This document shows, piece by piece, positions 44,180 through 52,315 of a stretch of DNA of 64,000 nucleotides. Position numbers and translations under genes: made by a program. The notes beneath the pieces were generated by a model. It saw only the letters and a program-made list of their open reading frames with translations. It was not told the DNA's origin and ran no database searches. The number at the start of each line of letters is the position of its first letter. The stretch's first letter is position 1. The DNA comes from a bacterium (GTDB lineage Bacteria; Hinthialibacterota; Hinthialibacteria; Hinthialibacterales; Hinthialibacteraceae), in NCBI GenBank assembly GCA_016125385.1, contig WGLV01000026.1, positions 1 to 64,000 on the forward strand, read 5' to 3'.

Positions 44180-45466
44180 ATGAATCGCATTCAATCGGGA
44201 TGGATGACTCTATTACTCGCGGGAGCCTGTCTGATCGCCATGAACGTACACTCGCAGGAAGAAGCCAACTACGACGAGTCGAAAGTCCCGTCGTTCACGC
44301 TGCCCGATCCGCTGTTCTGTCAGGACGGAACAAAAGTCGATAACGCCGGCATCTGGACCAACAAGCGGCGTCCTGAGATTTACGCCCTGTTCGCCTCCCA
44401 GGTTTACGGCAAAACGCCTGACAAAAAAGTGGAGTTAACCTTCGAGGTCTTCGATGAAGGCGAGGCGCTGGGCGGTAAGGCGATCCGCAGGCAGGTCGCG
44501 TTTTATCCCAAGGCCGAACCGCATCAGCCACGCATGGAACTGTTGATCTACATCCCCAAAGCCGCTTCGGGACCGGTTCCGGCGTTTGTCATGCCCAATT
44601 TTCAAGGCAACCATACCATCAACGCCGATCCCGGCATCCACATCAGTTCCAACTGGATGACCGAGTTCAGGAAAGACGACAAAAACAAAGACACAGACCC
44701 TGAATCAACACGCGGCAAGGCGTCATCGCGCTGGTCGGTCGACCGGATACTCGACGCGGGTTTCGCCCTGGCGACGATCTGGTATTACGATATCGATCCC
44801 GACTACGACGACGGATTTCAGAATGGAATCCACCCGCTGTTTTACGATGCGGGCCAGAACGAGCCCCGTCCCGATCAGTGGGGTTCGATCGGCGCCTGGG
44901 CGTGGGGCCTGAGCCGCGCGCTCGACTATCTGGAGAGCGATCAGGACATCGACGGCTCTCGGGTGGCGGTGATGGGCCATTCGCGGCTGGGCAAAACCGC
45001 GCTGTGGGCGGGCGCCAGCGACGAGCGCTTCGCGATGGTGATTTCAAACGATTCGGGCTGCGGCGGCGCAGCTTTATCGCGGCGGCGCTTCGGCGAAACG
45101 GTCAACCGCATCAATCACGCCTTCCCGCACTGGTTCTGCGATAATTTTAACCGGTACAACAATAATGAAGACGCTCTGCCGGTCGATCAACACATGCTGA
45201 TCGCGTTGTGCGCGCCGCGCCCGGTTTATGTCGCCAGCGCACAGGACGACCGCTGGGCCGACCCGCGCGGCGAGTTTCTTTCGGCGAAATACGCCTCGCC
45301 GGTGTATCGGCTCCTCACCGGCCAGGGTCTCAACGCCAGTGAAATGCCTGACGTCAATCAACCCGTGCAGGGCCGCGTAAGTTATCACATTCGCACTGGA
45401 AAACACGACGTGACCGATTACGATTGGGAGCAATACATCAATGTCGCGTCGCGATTTTTGAAATAA
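44180..45466 (+). CDS. CE15 glucuronoyl esterase
   Basis: A 428-residue exported alpha/beta hydrolase. The family motifs are clear: NFQGNHT near residues 140-146, WGSIGAWAWGLSRALDYLE near 234-252, the nucleophile S268 in MGHSRLGKTALWAGA, SGCGGAALSRRRFGET near 292-307, and H409 in TGKHDVTDYDW. These are the hallmarks of bacterial glucuronoyl esterases that cut the lignin-glucuronoxylan ester. It is divergent from dctP, the receptor of a probable uronate transporter. I start at the second of two adjacent ATGs (44180) because GGGGAGA then has proper spacing. Confidence 0.88.
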   Translation: MNRIQSGWMTLLLAGACLIAMNVHSQEEANYDESKVPSFTLPDPLFCQDGTKVDNAGIWTNKRRPEIYALFASQVYGKTPDKKVELTFEVFDEGEALGGKAIRRQVAFYPKAEPHQPRMELLIYIPKAASGPVPAFVMPNFQGNHTINADPGIHISSNWMTEFRKDDKNKDTDPESTRGKASSRWSVDRILDAGFALATIWYYDIDPDYDDGFQNGIHPLFYDAGQNEPRPDQWGSIGAWAWGLSRALDYLESDQDIDGSRVAVMGHSRLGKTALWAGASDERFAMVISNDSGCGGAALSRRRFGETVNRINHAFPHWFCDNFNRYNNNEDALPVDQHMLIALCAPRPVYVASAQDDRWADPRGEFLSAKYASPVYRLLTGQGLNASEMPDVNQPVQGRVSYHIRTGKHDVTDYDWEQYINVASRFLK

Positions 45467-45579
45467 TTCGGTTTTTCAGCCGCCTTGTCGCCGGTGAAAA
45501 ATCAATGCGGGACGGTCGATTCGCAATCGAACGCCGTCTCGGGCGTCCGATTCCATCGACAGAGTAAGAAACTTTACTC

Positions 45580-45607
45580 TTGAACCTGTGAGCGAAGGTG
45601 ATATACT
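45580..45607 (+). promoter_or_regulatory. Promoter of the nusA-infB operon
   Basis: TTGAAC (45580-45585) and TATACT (45602-45607) are 16 bases apart. Transcription would start near 45613, only about 4 bases before an intrinsic terminator hairpin. Confidence 0.6.
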
Positions 45608-45616
45608 CTGCATGCG

Positions 45617-45646
45617 AAGGTGGGGCAGGTACGCCCCGCCTTTTTT
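45617..45646 (+). terminator. Promoter-proximal terminator in the nusA leader
   Basis: Stem AAGG(T)GGGGC (45617-45626) pairs with GCCCC(G)CCTT (45633-45642), followed by a T6 run. Because it directly follows a good promoter, most initiations would end after about 30 bases unless read-through is allowed. It could alternatively serve only to end transcripts from the CE15 gene upstream. Confidence 0.75.
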
Positions 45647-45760
45647 GCGTAACGAGATTCCTCCCTCACGTTCCACGATCTCATTTGACGGGGACTTCGC
45701 AAGAGTAAAACGGAAGGATGATCAGCCGTTGCGCACTCTTTATCGTCTGGAGCCGAGCGC

Positions 45761-47275
45761 ATGTCCAAAGAAGTGCTGGATATTCTCAGCCGTATCAGCC
45801 TTGAGCGAAATATTCCACTCATAACGCTTCACGAGGCGTTGGAGTCGGCGTTGATTTCCGCCTCGAAAAAGATGCTTCCGCCCGACGTGGAAGTCGTAGA
45901 GGCTGAATTCGACCGCGAAACCGGCGAGTTTCGCATCTACGCCAATATGGAAGTCGTCGAGGAAGTGGAGGACGAACACACCGAAATCTCGCTGGAGGAA
46001 GCGCGCGAATACGTCGGCGACGTTTCCGTGGGCGAAATGCTGGTGATCGACGTAACCCCTGAGAATTTCGGCCGCATCGCCGCCCAGAGCGCCAAACAGG
46101 TCATTACCCAGCGCATCCGCGAAGCCGAACGCGAGATCGTCTACGATAAATATAAAAACCGCGCGGGCGACCTGGTGGCGGGCACCGTTCAACGCTACGA
46201 AAAAGGCAACGTGGTGGTCGACCTGGGCAACGCCGAAGCCGTCCTCCCCTCGCGTGAACAACCCCAGGGCGAACGCTACCGCTTCGGCGACCGTCTCAAG
46301 GCGGTCATCAAAGAAATCAAAAAATCGTCGAAAGACGCACAGATCATTCTCTCGCGCACCACGCCTCAACTGGTGGCCAAACTGTTCGAGCAGGAAGTCG
46401 CCGAAATCAAAGACGGCGTGGTCTCGATCCGTCTCATCGCCCGCGAACCGGGCAAGCGGACGAAGATCGCCGTGTTGTCGTCTGACAGCGACGTCGATCC
46501 GGTGGGCGCCTGCGTCGGCATGAAAGGCTCGCGCGTCCAGATGGTGGTTCAGGAACTGCGCGGCGAACGCATCGATATCATTGAGTACAGCGACGACAAG
46601 CGCCGCTTCGTGGCCAACTCGCTCAAACCGGCGAATATTGAAAGCGTCGAACTGAACGAGCTCACCAGGCGCGCCCTGCTGGTCGTCGCCGACGATGAAC
46701 TGGCGCTCGCCATCGGCAAAAACGGCCTCAACGCCAAACTCGCCTCCCAACTGACCGGCTGCGAGATCGACATCATCACCGAGTCGCAGCTCAACGCGCG
46801 TGAATTGCAAGCCAAGCAGGAACTGGGCAAATTGCCCACCCTGCTCAACGACGCCCGCCTGGTCGACGCCCTGCTCTCCCGTGGAATCATCAGCCGCCGC
46901 GACGTAATCCACGCCGGTGCGGACGGCCTCGCCCAGATCGAAGGCGTCGGCGATGAAGCCGCCCAGGCGATTTACGGCGAAGCGCTGGAGTCGCTGGGCG
47001 AAAAGGCTCCCGTTATAGCCGCGCAGGACGAGGAAGAAGACGAAGAAGACGCCCCTGAAACCAGCGGCGAACAGCAGGAAACAGAAGACGCGACGGACGA
47101 AGAGAGTTCCAGCCAGTCCGATGACGATGACGCCGCGGCCGAAGCGGATGGCGCGGTTGAATCGACGGAAGAAGCGGTTGATGAACCTTCCGAAGACGAT
47201 CAACCCGAAACGGCCGGCGAAGACGAACCCGCCGAGCCCGCCGAACCCGAAAACGAAAAAACGGAAGCCGTGTAA
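45761..47275 (+). CDS. nusA: Transcription termination/antitermination factor NusA
   Basis: A 504-residue RNA-polymerase-binding factor. The N-terminal domain (residues 1-130) opens with LDILSRISLERNIPLITLHEALESAL and is followed by the S1 domain (NRAGDLVAGTVQRYEKGNVVVDLGNAEAVLPSREQ). KH1 (IVRL-type IRLIAREPGKRTKIAVLSSDSDVDPVGACVGMKGSRVQMVVQEL) and KH2 follow, then a helix-hairpin-helix (VDALLSRGIISRRDVIHAGADGLAQIEGVG). Residues 423-504 are a Glu/Asp-rich tail not found in Bacillus NusA. rimP, normally upstream, is absent. The operon leader has a terminator that NusA itself could influence. GGAG lies 8 bases before the ATG. Confidence 0.95.
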   Translation: MSKEVLDILSRISLERNIPLITLHEALESALISASKKMLPPDVEVVEAEFDRETGEFRIYANMEVVEEVEDEHTEISLEEAREYVGDVSVGEMLVIDVTPENFGRIAAQSAKQVITQRIREAEREIVYDKYKNRAGDLVAGTVQRYEKGNVVVDLGNAEAVLPSREQPQGERYRFGDRLKAVIKEIKKSSKDAQIILSRTTPQLVAKLFEQEVAEIKDGVVSIRLIAREPGKRTKIAVLSSDSDVDPVGACVGMKGSRVQMVVQELRGERIDIIEYSDDKRRFVANSLKPANIESVELNELTRRALLVVADDELALAIGKNGLNAKLASQLTGCEIDIITESQLNARELQAKQELGKLPTLLNDARLVDALLSRGIISRRDVIHAGADGLAQIEGVGDEAAQAIYGEALESLGEKAPVIAAQDEEEDEEDAPETSGEQQETEDATDEESSSQSDDDDAAAEADGAVESTEEAVDEPSEDDQPETAGEDEPAEPAEPENEKTEAV

Positions 47276-47314
47276 ACGCTTCGCGCAGGTCCCCCTCTTG
47301 GGGAAGGAGTCGTT

Positions 47315-49912
47315 ATGAGGATAAATCAGATCGCCCGAAAATTCGGCATCGACAACAAAGACATCCTGGAATATCTCACCACGATCGGGATGCCCAATCG
47401 GAGCCACAGTTCGTCTCTGGATGAGGGCACGATTGAGATGTTGTTGCAGCATTTCGGGAAAACGACGAAAGAAGAGGAACCCGCGCCCAAAGACAACAAG
47501 CGTTTCGCTAAAATCCGTCGTCCTAAAGACTGGAAACCCTCCGACGACGAAGAGGAAATGGAATCAGAATCCGGCGATACGGGCGAAACCGCGCCCGCCG
47601 GTCCTTCCAGCGCCCAACCGGCCGGCGTAGAGGAAGAAGAAGAGGCCGAAGCCGCTTCCGCCGATGAAACGCAGGCGCAACAACCCGCGCATCCCTCGCG
47701 GACCGCCGCCCCCAAAAAAGAAGATAAAAAGAAGGCGAAACCTCAACCTCCACAAACCAAGAAGAAGCAAAAGTTGAAAACAATCACCCTCGAGCCGCAG
47801 ATTCAGCCCGGCGCCAAGCCGGAGATCATCATCGAAGCGCCGGAAGTGCAGGACGTCGAGGAAACCGCCCCCGTAACTCCGAAGGCGCCCACGGAAGAAG
47901 GCGAGACGGAACCCATCGATCAGGATGAGGTTATCCGCCGCGAAATACAGAAACTCAAGCAGAAACAGAAGCGCGCCTCCGAACAGGAAGAACCCAAAAC
48001 CACGGTTCAGCCGCGACGGCCGGGGACGCCCCGGCGGCGCGATCAGGCGGGTGGCGGCGGCGGAAAAAGCCGCGGCAAACGCGCCTGGAAGCGTGAAAAA
48101 CGTCAGCGCCGCGAACAGCAGGAACAGGCCGAACAGCAGCGCATGCTGCACGACGCCACCGTGCTGAAGGTTCACGAAGCCACCACCCTGGCCGATATCG
48201 CCAACGGGCTGGGCGTCGACCCCAACGAACTGATCGGAAAACTGATCGGCCTGGGCGTCATGGCGACCATCAACCAGCGTCTCGACCCTGACACGATTCA
48301 GGTCATCGCCGAAGAATACGGCTTCGAGGTCGAACAGGTCGATCTGAGCGATAGCGACATCTTCAGCGAGATGTGGCAGGACGACATTCAGGAAGAACGC
48401 AAAATCTCGCGTCCCCCGGTCGTCACCATCATGGGCCACGTCGACCACGGCAAGACCAAACTGCTCGACGCGGTGCGCAGCACCGACGTCGTCTCGCAGG
48501 AAGCGGGCGGCATCACCCAGCACATCGGCGCGTATCACGTCGTGACCAAGGCGGGCGAGGTGGTCTTTCTCGATACGCCGGGCCACGCGGCTTTTACCGC
48601 AATGCGCGCGCGCGGCGCCATGGTGACCGACATCGTCGTACTGGTAGTCTCGGCGGCCGAAGGCGTCATGCCCCAGACGGTCGAGGCGATTCACCACGCC
48701 AAAGCGGCGGGCGTTCCGATCATTGTGGCGATCAACAAGATCGACCTCGACGGCGCCAATCTCGACAACGTCAAACAACAGTTGATCCAACACGGACTCA
48801 CCGCCGAAGACTGGGGCGGCGATACCATCATGGTTCCCGTCTCGGCCAAGCAGAACATCGGTATCGACGACCTGCTTGAAACGATCATCCTTCAGTCCGA
48901 CATTCTCGAACTGAAAGCCGATCCTGAATGCCGCGGGCGCGGCGCCATTATCGAAGGGCGGCTCGAACAGGGCCGCGGCGTGGTCGCCACGGTGCTGGTT
49001 CAGCAGGGCACGCTGCGCGTGGGCGATCCGTTCGTCTCCGGCGTTTACTCGGGCCGCGTGCGCGCGATGACCAACGACAAGGGCGAAGCGCTCGAGTCGG
49101 CGGGGCCCTCCATGCCGGTCGAAATCCTCGGCATCGAAAAAGTGCCCAGCGCGGGCGATCCCTTCATCGTGGTCTCCGACGACTCGCAGGCCAAACAGAT
49201 CAGCGCGCGGCTTCAGCAGATTCAGCGCGAACGCGATCTGCGCCAGATGCACAAAGTGACGCTCGATTCGCTGCATGAACAGATCGAAAAGGGCGAGATC
49301 AAAGACCTGATGCTGATCGTCAAAGGCGACGTGCAGGGTTCGGTCGGCGCGGTCTGCGACAGCCTGCTCAAGATCGAGAGCGAAAAAGTCCGTATCGACA
49401 TCATCCACAGCGGCGTCGGCGCGATTTCCGAATCGGATGTCATGCTCGCGTCCGCTTCCAACGCCATCATCATCGGCTTCAACGTTCAGCCGCATACTCA
49501 CGTGCGCGATCTGGCCAAGAAAGAACACGTCGATATCCGCACCTACCGCATCATCTACGAGGCGGTGGAGGATATCCGCAACGCGATGACCGGCATGCTC
49601 GACAAACAGTACGTTGAGAAGATCATGGGCCGGGGCGAGATTCGCGAGGTCTTCCGCCTGTCGAAAGGCCTGTCGATCGCGGGTTCCTACGTACAGGAAG
49701 GCGTCTTGCAGCGCAACGCCCGCTGCCGTCTGCTGCGCGATTCCGTCATCGTTCACGAAGGAAAACTCACTTCGCTGAAACGCTTTAAAGAAGACGCGCG
49801 CGAAGTCAAACACGGCATGGAATGCGGCGTGGGATTTGAAAATTACAATGACGTCCGGGTGGGCGACATTGTGGAGTGTTACGAGCTCGAAGAAGTCGCG
49901 CCGACTCTGTAA
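47315..49912 (+). CDS. infB: Translation initiation factor IF-2
   Basis: An 865-residue GTPase that places initiator tRNA on the 30S subunit. A short N-terminal IF2_N motif ([19 protein letters not shown]) is followed by a highly charged, Glu/Lys/Pro-rich linker to ~residue 270, and then the second IF2_N-like segment ([34 protein letters not shown]). The G domain starts with GHVDHGKT at residues 374-381, with DTPGH and NKID. Domains II-IV follow ([27 protein letters not shown] ... [26 protein letters not shown]). Forty bases separate it from nusA. Confidence 0.97.
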   Translation: MRINQIARKFGIDNKDILEYLTTIGMPNRSHSSSLDEGTIEMLLQHFGKTTKEEEPAPKDNKRFAKIRRPKDWKPSDDEEEMESESGDTGETAPAGPSSAQPAGVEEEEEAEAASADETQAQQPAHPSRTAAPKKEDKKKAKPQPPQTKKKQKLKTITLEPQIQPGAKPEIIIEAPEVQDVEETAPVTPKAPTEEGETEPIDQDEVIRREIQKLKQKQKRASEQEEPKTTVQPRRPGTPRRRDQAGGGGGKSRGKRAWKREKRQRREQQEQAEQQRMLHDATVLKVHEATTLADIANGLGVDPNELIGKLIGLGVMATINQRLDPDTIQVIAEEYGFEVEQVDLSDSDIFSEMWQDDIQEERKISRPPVVTIMGHVDHGKTKLLDAVRSTDVVSQEAGGITQHIGAYHVVTKAGEVVFLDTPGHAAFTAMRARGAMVTDIVVLVVSAAEGVMPQTVEAIHHAKAAGVPIIVAINKIDLDGANLDNVKQQLIQHGLTAEDWGGDTIMVPVSAKQNIGIDDLLETIILQSDILELKADPECRGRGAIIEGRLEQGRGVVATVLVQQGTLRVGDPFVSGVYSGRVRAMTNDKGEALESAGPSMPVEILGIEKVPSAGDPFIVVSDDSQAKQISARLQQIQRERDLRQMHKVTLDSLHEQIEKGEIKDLMLIVKGDVQGSVGAVCDSLLKIESEKVRIDIIHSGVGAISESDVMLASASNAIIIGFNVQPHTHVRDLAKKEHVDIRTYRIIYEAVEDIRNAMTGMLDKQYVEKIMGRGEIREVFRLSKGLSIAGSYVQEGVLQRNARCRLLRDSVIVHEGKLTSLKRFKEDAREVKHGMECGVGFENYNDVRVGDIVECYELEEVAPTL

Positions 49913-49951
49913 GACCCGCTCAACGCCCGGCGCCAAACCGGGAGACGACGC

Positions 49952-50233
49952 ATGATCGTAGGCGTGATGGAAACGTCGTTCCAATTACCCGAATCAGGCT
50001 CGCTGAAAGACAAGCGGCAGGTGCTGCGCAGTTTGAAGGACCGCGTCCGGCGGCGGTTCAACGTCTCGCTGGCCGAGACCGATGAACAGGACTGCTGGCG
50101 GCGCTGTACGCTTTCATTCGCCGCAGTGGCCACTCACGCGGGGCTGATCGAACGCGATTTTCAGCGAATTCTCGACCTGATCGAAGAGAATCCCGCCGTG
50201 GTCCACTGCGACCACTGGATCGAATTCTACTGA
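49952..50233 (+). CDS. DUF503 (YlxP-like) protein
   Basis: A 93-residue protein of the DUF503/YlxP family: MIVGVMETSFQLPESGSLKDKRQVLRSLKDRVRRRFNVSLAETDEQDCWRRCTLSFAAVATH. In many bacteria this gene sits between infB and rbfA, as here, and is thought to be connected with ribosome maturation; the biochemical role is unclear. Forty bases follow infB. Confidence 0.88.
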   Translation: MIVGVMETSFQLPESGSLKDKRQVLRSLKDRVRRRFNVSLAETDEQDCWRRCTLSFAAVATHAGLIERDFQRILDLIEENPAVVHCDHWIEFY

Positions 50234-50302
50234 TAAAAACAGCATCCGATTTTCGGATTTGGAAGGAAAACAATCCCGCCACATCCCTGGCGTGGAACCA
50301 TC

Positions 50303-50683
50303 ATGACGCAAAAAAAGACGTATCGTATACACCAGATCAATCGCCAGTTACGCGAAGAGATCGCCTCCATCCTGTTGATGGAGATGCAGGACGAGATGCT
50401 GAAAGACGTCACCATCACCGAAGTACGCACGTCCAAAGACCTGCATCACGCCCTGGTGTTCACCGCCACCCACAAAAACACCGACCGCGAACATGCGCTC
50501 GAGTCGTTAAACAAGGCGGCGGGCTATATCCGGCGGCTGCTGTTTGGCCGCCTGCGGCTGAGACACATCCCGGAACTGGATTTCCGGTACGACGAATCGC
50601 TCGATCGCGCCGAGCGGATTTTTACCCAGATAAACCGACTGGACATCCCCCCGGCGGAAGAAGACGAAGAAGACGAGGCCTGA
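50303..50683 (+). CDS. rbfA: Ribosome-binding factor A
   Basis: A 126-residue KH-type factor for late 16S rRNA/30S maturation. The pattern RIHQINRQLREEIASILLMEMQDEMLKDVTITEVRTSKDLHHALVFTA ... ESLNKAAGYIRRLLFGRLRLRHIPELDFRYDESLDRAERI is diagnostic. It ends in an acidic tail. It is followed 18 bases later by truB. Confidence 0.93.
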   Translation: MTQKKTYRIHQINRQLREEIASILLMEMQDEMLKDVTITEVRTSKDLHHALVFTATHKNTDREHALESLNKAAGYIRRLLFGRLRLRHIPELDFRYDESLDRAERIFTQINRLDIPPAEEDEEDEA

Positions 50684-50701
50684 CCGTTGAAGAGCAGCGA
50701 G

Positions 50702-51634
50702 ATGAACGGAGTACTCAACATCAATAAACCCAGCGGCATGACTTCGCATGACGTGGTCGACCGCATTCGCCGCGCGGCGAAAATCAAACAGGTGGGGCAT
50801 ACCGGCACGCTCGATCCGATGGCGACCGGCGTGCTGCCCATTTGCGTGGGAAAAGCCACAAAAATTCAACAATTTCTCATCGCCCAGGATAAGGAATACG
50901 ACGTCGAGATGGAACTGGGCGTCATTACCGACAGCCAGGACCGCACCGGCGAAGTTATCGAAGAACGCCCGGTTGAAAATATGACCCGCGAACAGATCGA
51001 CCGGGCGCTCGACCAGTACAGGGGCGAATTGTGGCAGACCCCGCCCATGATCTCCGCCAAACACCATAAAGGCAAGCGATTATACGAACTGGCGCGTCAG
51101 GGCGTGGAAGTGAAGCGCGATCCTTGCAAGATTTATATTCACAAATTAGAATTGCAGGATGTTCGTATGCCGTTCGTCCGTTTCTCGGTCTCATGCAGTA
51201 AGGGGACGTACATCCGAACCCTGTGTCATGACATCGGCGAAACGCTGGGCGCGGGTGCGGTCATGTCGGCGTTGGCGCGGGTGCGATGCGGCCGTTTTCA
51301 CATCGATAACGCCATCCCGCTCGACGAGTTACGCACACCGGAAGACGTCGCGGGCCGCCTCTACGACCTGAACCAGGCGCTCGACAGCATGCCGTCGGTC
51401 ACGGTGGGTACGGAAGGCAAAACGTCGCTGTTTTGCGGCCGCGCGCTGGCGGGCGGCGCCATTACCCGGCTGAACGGCGATTTCCGGTCGGGCGCGTTCG
51501 TCCGGGTCACCGGGCGCGACGGGTCGCTGATCGGCGTCGGTGAAGCTCTGATGGCTTCCGACCAGCTCGACGCCCTCGCGGGTAATTTACGTGTTATCAA
51601 GCCGGTTAAGGTATTCCACCCGGCTTCATCTTAA
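50702..51634 (+). CDS. truB: tRNA pseudouridine-55 synthase
   Basis: A 310-residue enzyme that makes pseudouridine 55 in the T-loop of tRNAs. The start MNGVLNINKPSGMTSHDVVDRIRR, the catalytic Asp in GHTGTLDPMATGVLP, DKEYDVEMELGVITDSQDRTGEV, and KGTYIRTLCHDIGETLGAGA are characteristic, with a PUA-like C-terminal part. I start at the ATG at 50702; a TTG five codons earlier belongs to no homologous sequence. Confidence 0.95.
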   Translation: MNGVLNINKPSGMTSHDVVDRIRRAAKIKQVGHTGTLDPMATGVLPICVGKATKIQQFLIAQDKEYDVEMELGVITDSQDRTGEVIEERPVENMTREQIDRALDQYRGELWQTPPMISAKHHKGKRLYELARQGVEVKRDPCKIYIHKLELQDVRMPFVRFSVSCSKGTYIRTLCHDIGETLGAGAVMSALARVRCGRFHIDNAIPLDELRTPEDVAGRLYDLNQALDSMPSVTVGTEGKTSLFCGRALAGGAITRLNGDFRSGAFVRVTGRDGSLIGVGEALMASDQLDALAGNLRVIKPVKVFHPASS

Positions 51635-51669
51635 AACGAAGAGTTTGAACCGTTTTTGGAGGTAGTCCG

Positions 51670-51939
51670 TTGTCTATCACGATCGAACGCAAGAAAGAAC
51701 TCATCCAGGAATACAAGATTCACGGCCAGGACACCGGTTCGCCCGAAGTCCAGATCGCGATCCTGACGGAGAAGATCCGTAACCTGACCGAACACTTTAA
51801 AACTCATAAGAAAGACCATCATTCCCGGCGTGGACTGATCAAAATGGTCAGCCAGCGCCGCAGTCTGTTGGACTATCTCAAACGCTCTGAAATCAATCGC
51901 TACCGCGAATTGATCAACCGCCTCGGGTTGCGCCGCTAG
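51670..51939 (+). CDS. rpsO: Ribosomal protein S15
   Basis: An 89-residue S15 with the usual [70 protein letters not shown] pattern. It binds the 16S rRNA central domain. The start codon is TTG, with GGAGG 8 bases upstream; no ATG is available, which may limit expression. rpsO-pnp order is as in E. coli, where both are controlled post-transcriptionally. Confidence 0.95.
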   Translation: MSITIERKKELIQEYKIHGQDTGSPEVQIAILTEKIRNLTEHFKTHKKDHHSRRGLIKMVSQRRSLLDYLKRSEINRYRELINRLGLRR

Positions 51940-51963
51940 TCGCATGGCTCGGGTCATCAGGAC

Positions 51964-51992
51964 GGCCGGATCGCGCCTTGGCGCTTTCCGGC
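51964..51992 (+). other. Strong hairpin after rpsO
   Basis: GCCGGA-TC-GCGCC pairs with GGCGC-T-TTCCGGC across a two-base TT loop region. It lies 24 bases after the rpsO stop and has no T-tract, so it is more likely an RNA-processing or stability structure than an intrinsic terminator. Confidence 0.6.
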
Positions 51993-52057
51993 TCGATCGT
52001 TGACCGGGGCATGACCTTGCGGGCGCCCACGCGCTGAGGAAGACGTGAAATGAGGAT

Positions 52058-52171
52058 GATGAGACCCGCCGCACGCGGCTTGTTCCTCAACACCCCGATT
52101 AGGAGGTCGAAGGTTGGCGTCAACCTCCCACCTCCTAGTCTGGGTGATGATGGAGCTGCGCCCGTCTCATC
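52058..52171 (+). ncRNA. Structured pnp 5' leader RNA
   Basis: An outer helix GATGAGAC (52058-52065) with GTCTCATC (52164-52171) closes a domain of 114 bases. Inside it an 11-bp helix (GATTAGGAGGT 52097-52107 with ACCTCCTAGTC 52130-52140, one G-T) is topped by AGGTTG-GCGT-CAACCT (52111-52126), making a 17-bp interrupted stem. In E. coli a double hairpin in the pnp leader is cut by RNase III and then degraded by PNPase as autoregulation; this structure may be the counterpart. The 376-base rpsO-pnp spacer holds no other gene. Confidence 0.55.
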
Positions 52172-52315
52172 TTTCTATTTTGCAGCTGGAACACCATCTC
52201 CGCGATTCGCATCCACGGGATAGAATACGCTATTTTCCAGATACGCCTTCCTTTCGCCACGCGCCCCTCATCGCGCGCCTTCCCGTCGTGGATTGAAATC
52301 TGAAAGGAAGATTAT

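Noticed and set aside
45740-49984. Long minus-strand frames (570 and 806 codons) opposite nusA and infB
   Set aside because: They are shadows of two unmistakable housekeeping genes; the translated sequence is Phe/Gly/Val-biased without domains.
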